The translations under genes were made by a program, and so were the position numbers. From contig DJMM01000017.1 of NCBI GenBank assembly GCA_002435365.1, forward strand, positions 1-34,387: a stretch of DNA of 34,387 nt. The letters run 5' to 3'. The notes beneath the pieces are model-generated. The model saw nothing but the letters and a program-made list of their open reading frames with translations. It had not been told where the DNA came from and did no database searches. Below are positions 1 through 6,867 of this stretch, piece after piece. This stretch comes from Ignavibacteriales bacterium UBA6490 (GTDB lineage Bacteria > Bacteroidota > Ignavibacteria > Ignavibacteriales > Ignavibacteriaceae). Position 1 is the first letter of the stretch, and every line of letters begins with the position of its first letter.

Positions 1-1
1 G

Positions 2-130
2 CGCATCGACTACCAGATCGCCACCCCCGCCCTCGCGAAGCTCGTGACGGACGCGTGGGTCGACCGGGCCCCGTCGTACGCCGAGCGCTGGTCCGACCAC
101 GCTCCGGTGGTCGTCGACTACGCCCTCTGA
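2..130 (+). CDS. xthA: exodeoxyribonuclease III, C-terminal fragment (foreign DNA)
   Basis: This is a 42-residue tail of an open frame that enters from the window edge. It carries the end of the exonuclease III/AP endonuclease fold: an RIDYQ segment near the start and SDHAPV near the end. The His of the SDH motif is the catalytic histidine of this family, whose members cut abasic DNA in base excision repair. The codons are almost all G or C in the third position and the Ala/Asp/Val-rich protein resembles actinobacterial XthA, quite unlike every later gene in the window. A strong GC-rich hairpin follows the stop. Because base composition changes abruptly after about base 180, this fragment most likely comes from a different organism joined during assembly. 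Confidence 0.75.
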   Translation, partial: RIDYQIATPALAKLVTDAWVDRAPSYAERWSDHAPVVVDYAL

Positions 131-137
131 CGCGACG

Positions 138-164
138 CCGCCCCGGGCTCAGAACCCGGGGCGG
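138..164 (+). terminator. GC-rich hairpin after xthA
   Basis: A perfect 10-bp stem (138-147 with 155-164) closes a 7-base loop, 8 bases after the xthA stop. No T-tract follows, as is common for terminators in high-GC actinobacteria. It belongs to the GC-rich foreign segment. Confidence 0.6.
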
Positions 165-170
165 AGTCAT

Positions 171-247
171 TGGCGCGCTCGGAGGGATTCGAACCCCCAA
201 CCTTTTGATCCGTAGTCAAACGCTCTATCCAATTGAGCTACGGGTGC
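171..247 (-). tRNA. tRNA-Arg(ACG), chimeric acceptor stem
   Basis: On the minus strand the 77 bases fold as a tRNA with D arm, anticodon stem TTTGA/TCAAA, anticodon ACG, T arm with TTCGAAT and a genome-encoded CCA (171-173). The acceptor stem is wrong. The 5' strand GCACCCG faces CGAGCGC, which gives mismatches A3-C70 and C5-A68. Each half would pair perfectly with a different partner (CGGGTGC or GCGCTCG respectively). The 5' half lies next to an AT-rich region with a Bacteroidota promoter, and the 3' half lies next to the actinobacterial xthA. The likely explanation is that two tRNA-Arg genes sharing the conserved T-arm and anticodon region were spliced during assembly, so this is not one functional gene. 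Confidence 0.8.
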
Positions 248-252
248 AGTTA

Positions 253-297
253 AAGTACAAATATAATATTCAGCTCAGAAATTTACAATTTGTACTT
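253..297. repeat. 10-bp inverted repeat over the tRNA promoter
   Basis: AAGTACAAAT at 253-262 is the exact reverse complement of 288-297, separated by 25 bases. The arms overlap both the -7 and -33 elements of the tRNA promoter read on the minus strand, so it could be an operator. It also lies just downstream of nagB, but there is no T-tract, so a terminator role is weakly supported. Confidence 0.4.
258..288 (-). promoter_or_regulatory. Bacteroidota-type promoter of tRNA-Arg
   Basis: Read on the minus strand there is TTG (286-288), a 20-base spacer and TATATTTG (258-265), an exact match to the TAnnTTTG -7 consensus of Bacteroidota. The tRNA 5' end at 247 sits about 11 bases after the -7 box, as expected. 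This shows that the 5' half of the tRNA is native to the AT-rich genome. Confidence 0.6.
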
Positions 298-305
298 AAA
301 CCTGT

Positions 306-1118
306 TTATTTCAGTAAAGTTTCAGGATCAAGATTTACAGCTTCAATATCCTTGAAATACTTGACCGTGCCTACTTTAAGTTCATATGTTGCAGCATCAT
401 CGCATACTATTAACCCTTTCGGATGAAGTTGAAGGGCGCTTACAGTCCACATATGATTTACACCTTCTTCAACAACTTTTGCAAGAGCTCTTGCCTTGTT
501 ATGTCCGTTGATAATTATAAGCACTTCATCTGCATCAAGTACAGTTTTCACACCTACGGTCAAAGCAGTTTTAGGAACTTTGGTAATATCGTTGTCGAAA
601 AATCTCGAATTGGCAATGATAGTATCCATGGTGAGTGTTTTCACTCTGGTAAGGGAGCCGAGCGAGGAACCTGGTTCGTTAAATGCTATATGCCCGTCGG
701 GTCCTATTCCTCCTACAAACAGATTTATGCCTCCTGCTTTTTTAATTTTTGCTTCATAGGCTGCACATTCCTTCTCCAGATCTTTTGCATTGCCGTTCAG
801 GATGTTTACATATTTCCTGTCGATATCAATATGATTGAAGAAATTATTGAACATAAAGGAGTGATAGCTTTCAGGGTGCTCTTCCTTAAGAGCAACATAT
901 TCATCCATATTGAAAGTGGTAACGTACTTGAATGATACAACACCTTTTTTATTTAATTTAATCAGCTCACGATACATGCCAAGAGGGGATGAGCCGGTAG
1001 GCAGTCCAAGTACAAATCTTTTATTAGCATTTGGCTTAAATTCTTTTATTTTGCTGCAGACATAATTGGCAGCCCACTTTGATACTTTATCATATGAAGG
1101 TTGGATAATTAGACGCAT
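306..1118 (-). CDS. nagB: glucosamine-6-phosphate deaminase
   Basis: This cytosolic enzyme converts glucosamine-6-phosphate to fructose-6-phosphate and ammonia, the last step of amino-sugar catabolism. The protein is 270 residues, close to the 266 of E. coli NagB, and the catalytic residues fall at the same numbers: Asp72 in NMDEY, then Asp141, His143 and Glu148 in the GPDGHIAFNEPG motif. The LPTGSSPLGMY loop near residue 40 is the phosphate-binding segment. An AAGGAG ribosome site lies about 8 bases before the ATG. It has its own promoter in the gap after rqcH. The partner enzyme NagA is encoded at 5659-6867 in a divergent operon, so the two steps are regulated from separate promoters. Confidence 0.95.
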   Translation of the reverse strand: MRLIIQPSYDKVSKWAANYVCSKIKEFKPNANKRFVLGLPTGSSPLGMYRELIKLNKKGVVSFKYVTTFNMDEYVALKEEHPESYHSFMFNNFFNHIDIDRKYVNILNGNAKDLEKECAAYEAKIKKAGGINLFVGGIGPDGHIAFNEPGSSLGSLTRVKTLTMDTIIANSRFFDNDITKVPKTALTVGVKTVLDADEVLIIINGHNKARALAKVVEEGVNHMWTVSALQLHPKGLIVCDDAATYELKVGTVKYFKDIEAVNLDPETLLK

Positions 1119-1170
1119 AAAAGCTGCTCCTTGAAATTTATTGAAGTAAATAAAAATTTAATTTGATTAT

Positions 1171-1201
1171 CAAATATAAGTGTTAATACCCATTTAATGA
1201 A
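1171..1201 (-). promoter_or_regulatory. promoter of nagB
   Basis: On the minus strand TATATTTG (1171-1178) matches the Bacteroidota -7 consensus exactly. Twenty bases upstream is TTC (1199-1201), one base off TTG. It lies in the 89-base gap between the rqcH stop and the nagB start, giving a leader of about 45 bases. Confidence 0.5.
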
Positions 1202-1207
1202 AGTTAT

Positions 1208-2800
1208 TTAGTCCTTTGAAATATATTCGCATCCTGCAGGTATTTCCGGTTTCACCAGAAGCACTTCCTCCTTAAGAAGATTCACTTTACCGGGCTCCAT
1301 TCCCTTCTTTTTTGTAACATATTTCTTAAGGGTATAGGAAACCGGGGCGAGCGATGCAGTTTTAGCTTTACTGTGAAATGCAGCTATTGCGGCTGCTTTT
1401 TTAAGTACTGATTTTGGTACAGCCTCTTTGGAATTTTCTATCCTCAGCACTGTATGGGAACCGGAAACACTTCTGGCATGGAACCAGTAGTCGTTCTGTT
1501 TTGCGAATTTAGTGGTTAAAAGATCGTTATTCTTACTATCCCTGCCGACGTATAGATTGTATTTTCCGTCAATAACATACTGGCGGAATTTATCTCTGAT
1601 ATCTTCATTTGCACTGCGGTCTGTTTTGCCGTTGGTATCCATTTTCTTAACCTCTTCCGGATTATCTGTAAGCAGGATCTTCTGCTGCTTCTCCTTAAGT
1701 TCATTATATTTTTTAACTGATGCCTGGTATAATTCAGTTGATTTGGAGTAATTTATTTTCTCGCTCCTTGCTTTTTGAAAATACTTATCAGCGTTTTTCT
1801 GCGGCGAAAGTGAAGGATCTACCTTTATTTTTATTTCTTTGTTGTCAGAGTATACATCATCCACGGTAATTTCCGGTGTTCCTTTATGCATTTTATCCAG
1901 ATTTATCAGAAGGAGGTTCCCCAGCTTATTATAATCCTCTTCCTTTGATCCTGCGTCAATCCGTGACAAAAGATTATTTATTCTTGAAGCAGTTCGTTCA
2001 AGCTCCTTTTCTATTGAGGAAAGCAGACTTTTCTTTCTGCTCTCAAAATTTTCCGTTGAATGTTTTTTAGCAATATAATGATATACCGCGCCGGTGATTG
2101 AATCAAAGGTTTCAATATTCCATCCCTTGAATAATATAAATCCCTCTACGGCAATCTTAATTTCGCCGCCTGAAGAATATACTGCAGGCTTGTTATTTAA
2201 TAAATCAGATATTGCAGAAGTCAGGCTTGCCGCCACATCGGTCTCATCCCGCAATTTTGCTTCCGTTAAAAGCTCTCTGCCGATAAAGGGATATTTATTC
2301 AGTATTTCCTTATCCGATAAGTAGTTGTCTTCAGGCAGGAATGATGTCCTGATTGAATTGAAATCAGTGTTTCTGAATTCTTTCTGCAGCACCTTAGCTG
2401 CAGCAGGATCTGATTTTTTGAAGGAGCGGACAGCTTCCTCCTTCAAAGCAAACAAATTTGTTCTGCTTCCACGGATCATTAAATAGAGTTCGGAACATTG
2501 CAGTGTTATTTTTATTAGCCTGTCAGAGGAGGCAATGGATATATTCAGTAGGGTGGAGGGGAACAGATCTTCAAAGAGGCTGAGCACATTCTTTTTTGCC
2601 TTCGTGAATTTCTCCCTGGTTATAAAATACGGCATATGCGGATTAACGGAGATTTCAAGAAAAATATCCTGTTCTTTCCTGCGACATTCCAGAATTATTT
2701 TATCTTTCTCCTGAGAGAAAGCTGAAAATACTTTGCAGCCGCTTAGCAGGCTGTCTGCTTCTGCGGTAAGACGGCTCATCAGAAAAAAGTTTTTTATCAT
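1208..2800 (-). CDS. rqcH: Rqc2/NFACT-family ribosome quality control protein
   Basis: RqcH binds stalled 50S subunits carrying peptidyl-tRNA and recruits tRNA-Ala to add C-terminal alanine tails that mark the peptide for degradation. The 530-residue protein has the family order: NFACT-N domain (about 1-200), a helix-hairpin-helix and long charged coiled coil (about 255-400), and a C-terminal NFACT-R domain (about 410-525) with YVGRDSKNNDLLT and DYWFHARSVSGSH. The Asp-Arg pair at 93-94 (SSDRL) corresponds to the D97/R98 pair needed for tRNA recruitment in Bacillus subtilis RqcH. Older annotations call such proteins fibronectin-binding. It is followed by nagB, which has a separate promoter. 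Confidence 0.9.
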   Translation of the reverse strand: MIKNFFLMSRLTAEADSLLSGCKVFSAFSQEKDKIILECRRKEQDIFLEISVNPHMPYFITREKFTKAKKNVLSLFEDLFPSTLLNISIASSDRLIKITLQCSELYLMIRGSRTNLFALKEEAVRSFKKSDPAAAKVLQKEFRNTDFNSIRTSFLPEDNYLSDKEILNKYPFIGRELLTEAKLRDETDVAASLTSAISDLLNNKPAVYSSGGEIKIAVEGFILFKGWNIETFDSITGAVYHYIAKKHSTENFESRKKSLLSSIEKELERTASRINNLLSRIDAGSKEEDYNKLGNLLLINLDKMHKGTPEITVDDVYSDNKEIKIKVDPSLSPQKNADKYFQKARSEKINYSKSTELYQASVKKYNELKEKQQKILLTDNPEEVKKMDTNGKTDRSANEDIRDKFRQYVIDGKYNLYVGRDSKNNDLLTTKFAKQNDYWFHARSVSGSHTVLRIENSKEAVPKSVLKKAAAIAAFHSKAKTASLAPVSYTLKKYVTKKKGMEPGKVNLLKEEVLLVKPEIPAGCEYISKD

Positions 2801-2867
2801 GAAATAAATTTACTAACAAAACACATTTAATAACAGAAACCGGCTGTTTAATCATATTGGAATGCAA

Positions 2868-2898
2868 TTGTTATTAAAAAAGGTGTTTGATATATTTG
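2868..2898 (+). promoter_or_regulatory. promoter of the transporter-PASTA-rpe-nagA operon
   Basis: TTG (2868-2870), exactly 20 bases, then TATATTTG (2891-2898) is a full match to the Bacteroidota promoter consensus. The -7 box ends 29 bases before the TTG start codon of the transporter, so the leader is short. Confidence 0.6.
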
Positions 2899-2927
2899 AG
2901 CCCAACTAATAATAAGACTGTATAACT

Positions 2928-4220
2928 TTGGAAAAAAACACAACCATCAGCCGCCTGAAATCAGGGTTTAAAAGTTCATTCTGGGTTGCCAACATAATGG
3001 AGTTATTTGAAAGACTCGCATATTATGGTCAGGCTACCATATTAAGCATATTCTTACGAGATCATCTTAAATTTTCCGAGATAGAGACGGGACAGCTTTC
3101 GTCAATATTCGGAGGGCTTATCTACCTGTTGCCTGTATTTGCCGGATCGCTGGCAGATAAATATGGTTTCAGGAAAGCATTTTCATTTGCGTTTTTAGTT
3201 TTAGCCGTGGGATATTTTCTAATTGGATCTACCGGTATGGCAATATTCTCAGGTTTTTATTCTAATTTCAGTTTGTACTGGATATTAATTGTAATACTTA
3301 TTTTTACGGCCATCGGGGGATCATTTATTAAACCGAGTGTTCTGGGAACCGTGGCACTGTCAACAACTTCGGAAACGAAATCCCTTGGTTATGCAATCTA
3401 TTATTGGCTGGTGAATATGGGAGCTGCCATCGGTCCCTTGCTGGCTTTTCTGGTAAGAGACTCTTTCGGTATTGAGTTTGTGTATCTTGTTTCCGCCGTA
3501 AGCTGCGGGTTGATGTTCATAACGACAAGATTCTTATTTAAGGAACCTGCTGAAAAAAGCAAAGAAGAAGTTCAGGAGCTTAAACAGGTTATGCTTAACC
3601 TTGTAAAAGTTCTTGCAAATTTCAGGTTCATAATATTCCTGCTAATATTCGGACTTTACTGGGTGCTGTTCTGGCAGTTCTTTATTATTATACCGTTTTT
3701 TATAAGCGATTTTATTTCACCCGATGCACCGATCGAGTTAATTCTTTCGGTTGGAGCGTGGACAATTATCCTTCTGCAGATTCCTGTGAACAGATTAACT
3801 AAAAATATCCCAACGCAGCAAGCTATCCTTATCGGATTCGTTTTTGCCATGATTAGCTGGCTATTATGGTATTTTTTCCTTCCGCTTACCCCCGGCAGGG
3901 AAGGAATAAGCATATTCCTCATTGTTCTGGGGATTTTCCTGTTTTCAGTTGGTGAACAAACTCAGGCCCCGCGATTTTATGAATATGTATCCGTGCTGGC
4001 GCCAAAGGGACAGGAGGCATTATTCCAGGGTTATGCATTCCTGCCAATTGCAATTGCCTGGGGTTTCGGCGGAACCCTGGGAGGCTGGTTATATGAAACT
4101 TTTGTAAAGCAAACCAATCAGCCCAGGATGGTATTCCTTATCCTGTTCCTTATCGGTTTAGCTGCTACAATATTTATGTATTTGTATAGTATCTATATTA
4201 AGAGATCAAAGAAGAGTTAA
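2928..4220 (+). CDS. POT/PTR-like major facilitator transporter
   Basis: This 430-residue inner-membrane protein has about 12 hydrophobic segments. The first helix carries ELFERLAYYG, and Glu25, Glu28 and Arg29 form the ExxER motif of proton-coupled oligopeptide transporters (POT family). The substrate is probably a small peptide or a related solute, but it could also be an amino-sugar compound given the operon. At 430 residues it is shorter than many POT proteins (450-600). The start is read as TTG at 2928: an internal ATG at 2997 would cut into helix 1 just before the ExxER motif, while TTG keeps the conserved FWVAN segment. No Shine-Dalgarno is visible. The stop overlaps the next start as TAATG, so translation is probably coupled. 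Confidence 0.75.
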   Translation: MEKNTTISRLKSGFKSSFWVANIMELFERLAYYGQATILSIFLRDHLKFSEIETGQLSSIFGGLIYLLPVFAGSLADKYGFRKAFSFAFLVLAVGYFLIGSTGMAIFSGFYSNFSLYWILIVILIFTAIGGSFIKPSVLGTVALSTTSETKSLGYAIYYWLVNMGAAIGPLLAFLVRDSFGIEFVYLVSAVSCGLMFITTRFLFKEPAEKSKEEVQELKQVMLNLVKVLANFRFIIFLLIFGLYWVLFWQFFIIIPFFISDFISPDAPIELILSVGAWTIILLQIPVNRLTKNIPTQQAILIGFVFAMISWLLWYFFLPLTPGREGISIFLIVLGIFLFSVGEQTQAPRFYEYVSVLAPKGQEALFQGYAFLPIAIAWGFGGTLGGWLYETFVKQTNQPRMVFLILFLIGLAATIFMYLYSIYIKRSKKS

Positions 4221-4990
4221 TGGAAATGGAGCTGTTAAAAAAGTCCATTGTAAAAAAGCTGCTGTTATTATTCGGAATATTTTTTGTTTTTGCTGTTATA
4301 ATGGATAAAATAATACTTCCATGGTATGTCAGTTCACCCGAGACAAGTGTTCCATCGGTTGTAGGTTTGAGAACTGAAAAAGCGATGGAGGTACTCATCG
4401 ATTCGGATCTGGAACCCGTAATAAGTGATACAACCTATGATGAAAAGCATCCCCTCGGGACAGTTATTCTTCAGAATCCCGGCAGCGGTGAAATTGTAAA
4501 GAACGGCAGAAGAATCTACCTGTTCGTCAGCGGTGGGGAACCTGTTGTCCTTGTTCCTTCATTAAGAGGAAAATCCCTCAGGGATGCAAAATTTGCATTG
4601 GAGAGGATTGGATTAAAACTTGGCTATATGGAAGAACTTCCATCCGGTAATCCCAAAGGTGTTATATTTGATCAACAGTTTGCGGAAGGTACCAGGATAA
4701 AAAAGGGAGAATCGGTAGGCGTTTCGATTAGCTCCGGGGTTGAAGCTGATACAGGAATTGTTGTTCCCGATCTCATCGGTAAATCCCTGGCTGAGGCAGA
4801 AAGAACTTTAGCCGACAGTCTCTTAAAGGTTGGTAAAATTAATTATCAGAGATCATTTTCGCTTCTTCCGAATACAGTACTCGATCAGTATCCCAGCAGC
4901 GGCAATAGGATTAAGGAAGGCGATGCTGTGGATTTGTTTGTTACAACATCAGCAGAACCGCTGGACGAAAATGAAATTATAGAGGAATGA
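4220..4990 (+). CDS. membrane-anchored triple-PASTA protein without kinase
   Basis: The 256-residue protein has one N-terminal transmembrane helix (about 12-28) followed by three PASTA repeats on the periplasmic side (about 43-107, 112-178 and 185-248). Each repeat has the VPxxxGxxxxxA start and a GxxVxxxxS end. PASTA domains bind peptidoglycan or muropeptides and are usually attached to Ser/Thr kinases or penicillin-binding proteins. Here no enzymatic domain is present, so a cell-wall sensing or scaffold role is an inference. Overlaps of 1 base with the transporter upstream and 4 bases (ATGA) with rpe downstream place it inside a translationally coupled operon. Confidence 0.85.
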   Translation: MEMELLKKSIVKKLLLLFGIFFVFAVIMDKIILPWYVSSPETSVPSVVGLRTEKAMEVLIDSDLEPVISDTTYDEKHPLGTVILQNPGSGEIVKNGRRIYLFVSGGEPVVLVPSLRGKSLRDAKFALERIGLKLGYMEELPSGNPKGVIFDQQFAEGTRIKKGESVGVSISSGVEADTGIVVPDLIGKSLAEAERTLADSLLKVGKINYQRSFSLLPNTVLDQYPSSGNRIKEGDAVDLFVTTSAEPLDENEIIEE

Positions 4991-5643
4991 TGAAACTTCT
5001 TGCCCCATCAATTTTGTCAGCTGATTTTTCAGAACTTGGTCGGCAGATTCGTTTGTCTGAACTTGGGGGAGCTGACTGGATACATTGCGATGTTATGGAT
5101 GGCCACTTCGTACCGAATATTACATTTGGACCCGATCTTGTTAAAGCTGTCCGCAAATCCACAAAACTTGTTGTGGATGTTCATTTGATGATTGAAAATC
5201 CGGAAAAATATTTTGATGCTTTTGCCAAGGCAGGAGCAGATTACATTACAATCCATTCTGAGACAGTTTCCGATCTGAATGAATCGATTAGGAAAATTAA
5301 GGACGCAGGCGTAAAAGCAGGAGTATCAATTAAACCCGGAACCCCGGTTAGCCGCATTGCTGAGGCTGCAGGAGAAATGGATCTGCTGCTGATTATGTCT
5401 GTTGATCCCGGATTTGGCGGACAAAGCTTTATTGAATCTTCTCTCAGTAAAATATCGGAAGCCGTCAGCTTGAGGAAAAAGTTAAATGCCCGTTTTATTA
5501 TTGAAGTAGACGGAGGCATTACAAAAAACAATATTCAGGAAATTTCCGCAGCAGGCTGCGAGGTTTTTGTTGCAGGATCTTCTGTTTTCAGGAATGAAAA
5601 TATTACCGGGGCTGCGTCGGAACTTAAAAACTTGTTGAAATAG
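4987..5643 (+). CDS. rpe: ribulose-phosphate 3-epimerase
   Basis: This TIM-barrel enzyme interconverts D-ribulose-5-phosphate and D-xylulose-5-phosphate in the pentose phosphate pathway. The length of 218 residues is typical. Recognisable motifs are LAPSILSADF (5-14), HCDVMDGHFVPNITFGP (33-49), DVHLMIENP, MSVDPGFGGQ and EVDGGI. The expected metal ligands are His33, Asp35, His66 and Asp175. The first ATG overlaps the PASTA gene stop as ATGA. A second in-frame ATG follows immediately, and the AGAGGA at 4981-4986 would be better spaced for that one, so the true protein may start one residue later. Confidence 0.95.
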   Translation: MMKLLAPSILSADFSELGRQIRLSELGGADWIHCDVMDGHFVPNITFGPDLVKAVRKSTKLVVDVHLMIENPEKYFDAFAKAGADYITIHSETVSDLNESIRKIKDAGVKAGVSIKPGTPVSRIAEAAGEMDLLLIMSVDPGFGGQSFIESSLSKISEAVSLRKKLNARFIIEVDGGITKNNIQEISAAGCEVFVAGSSVFRNENITGAASELKNLLK

Positions 5644-5658
5644 TACTGGTGAGGTAAT

Positions 5659-6867
5659 ATGAAATTAGCATTATTAGGCGGAAAAATTGTAACCCCTTTC
5701 AGAATAGTTGAGAACGGCGGAGTCATAATTATTGGCACCAAAATTTATGAAATCGGGAAAGCACAGGATGTAAAAATACCAAACGACTGCCAGGTAATCG
5801 ATGTAAGCGGAAGGATTGTAACACCGGGATTTGTTGACCTGCTGGTTCATGGAGGTGGCGGTTATGGATTCGCAGATCCTACCGGCGAAAGCATTAAAAA
5901 AGTCAGCAGGTATTTTCTTGAGCATGGTTCCACAACTGTTCTGGCATCGCTGTTCGCGAAACCGGAAGAGCTTCTTTTAAACGATCTTAAAAGAATTGCC
6001 GATTACATAGAAGCGAATTCCGCTACCAATATTCATGGTATTCATATGGAAGGACCCTTTCTTAATAAGGAACTTAAAGGTGCTATGAATGAAAGCTACC
6101 TGTGGAAACCTTCTGTTAAAGGATGGCATAAGCTGTGGGAGGCTTCCAGGGGACATATAAAATTAATGACCATCGCCCCCGAACTGCCGGGAGCAATAGA
6201 AGTAATGCGCGAAGCTGCAAACTGCGGAGTTGTTCTGTCGATAGGACATTCAATGGCGCTTTATAAGGACATTGAGCTGGCAATCGATAATGGTGCTGCA
6301 CACGTAACCCATATGTTTAATGCGATGCGCCCCTTTCATCACCGTAATCCGGGAGTGATCCTCAGTTCGCTTTTAAGAAATGAACTTAAAATAGAGCTGA
6401 TCGCAGATACACTTCATGTGCATCCCGCAGTAATGGAATTCCTGCTAAAGGTTAAAGGTGCAAATGGAATAATTCTTGTTTCCGATTCAATTCGGGCAGG
6501 CGGCATGCACGAGGGTGAATATGAGTTTGCAGATCAGAAAGTCTTTATGAAAGAAAAAAAGGCCTACCTTGAAGATGGAACTCTTGCCGGCAGCACCTTA
6601 ACTCTTAACAAGGCTATAAAAAATATGGTGGAAACCGCTAATGCTAAATTGACAGACGCTGTCAGGATGGCTTCATTAAATGGCTCTAAGGTAGTGGCCC
6701 GCGAGCATAAAGTCGGTATTCTATCAGCAGGCAGATTAGCGGATATAGTGGTTCTCGATAAAAATTACGATGTTGAAATGACTATCCTGCACGGCAAGAT
6801 AGCCTATCAAAAAACAAAAGCAGTAAAAACAAAAATCCCGCAGCCGGTTTTACATAAAGAAACTTAG
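5659..6867 (+). CDS. nagA: N-acetylglucosamine-6-phosphate deacetylase
   Basis: NagA removes the acetyl group from GlcNAc-6-P to give glucosamine-6-P, the substrate of NagB. The 402-residue amidohydrolase shows metal ligands Glu131 (HMEGPF), His197 (GHSM) and His218 (THMFNAM) and the catalytic Asp276 (VSDSI). The amidohydrolase beta-sandwich halves flank the barrel, with PGFVDLLVHG at about 57 and GRLADIVVLD near the C terminus. It follows rpe by 15 bases with a GGTGAGG ribosome site. Its last 18 bases overlap the end of the convergent mmdB gene. The combination with a transporter and a PASTA protein suggests recycling or uptake of cell-wall amino sugars, but this is inference. Confidence 0.95.
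   Translation: MKLALLGGKIVTPFRIVENGGVIIIGTKIYEIGKAQDVKIPNDCQVIDVSGRIVTPGFVDLLVHGGGGYGFADPTGESIKKVSRYFLEHGSTTVLASLFAKPEELLLNDLKRIADYIEANSATNIHGIHMEGPFLNKELKGAMNESYLWKPSVKGWHKLWEASRGHIKLMTIAPELPGAIEVMREAANCGVVLSIGHSMALYKDIELAIDNGAAHVTHMFNAMRPFHHRNPGVILSSLLRNELKIELIADTLHVHPAVMEFLLKVKGANGIILVSDSIRAGGMHEGEYEFADQKVFMKEKKAYLEDGTLAGSTLTLNKAIKNMVETANAKLTDAVRMASLNGSKVVAREHKVGILSAGRLADIVVLDKNYDVEMTILHGKIAYQKTKAVKTKIPQPVLHKET

Noticed and set aside
171..247. tRNA-Arg as an integration (att) site of a genuine mobile island
   Set aside because: No integrase, no direct repeat of the tRNA end and no mobile genes are present in the window. The mismatched acceptor stem would leave a broken tRNA, so an assembly join is simpler.
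55..426. A 123-codon open frame crossing the xthA end, the tRNA and the nagB tail
   Set aside because: It reads xthA in the wrong frame, then runs through a tRNA and antisense to nagB. The peptide is Arg-rich and then composition-shifted, so it is a shadow.
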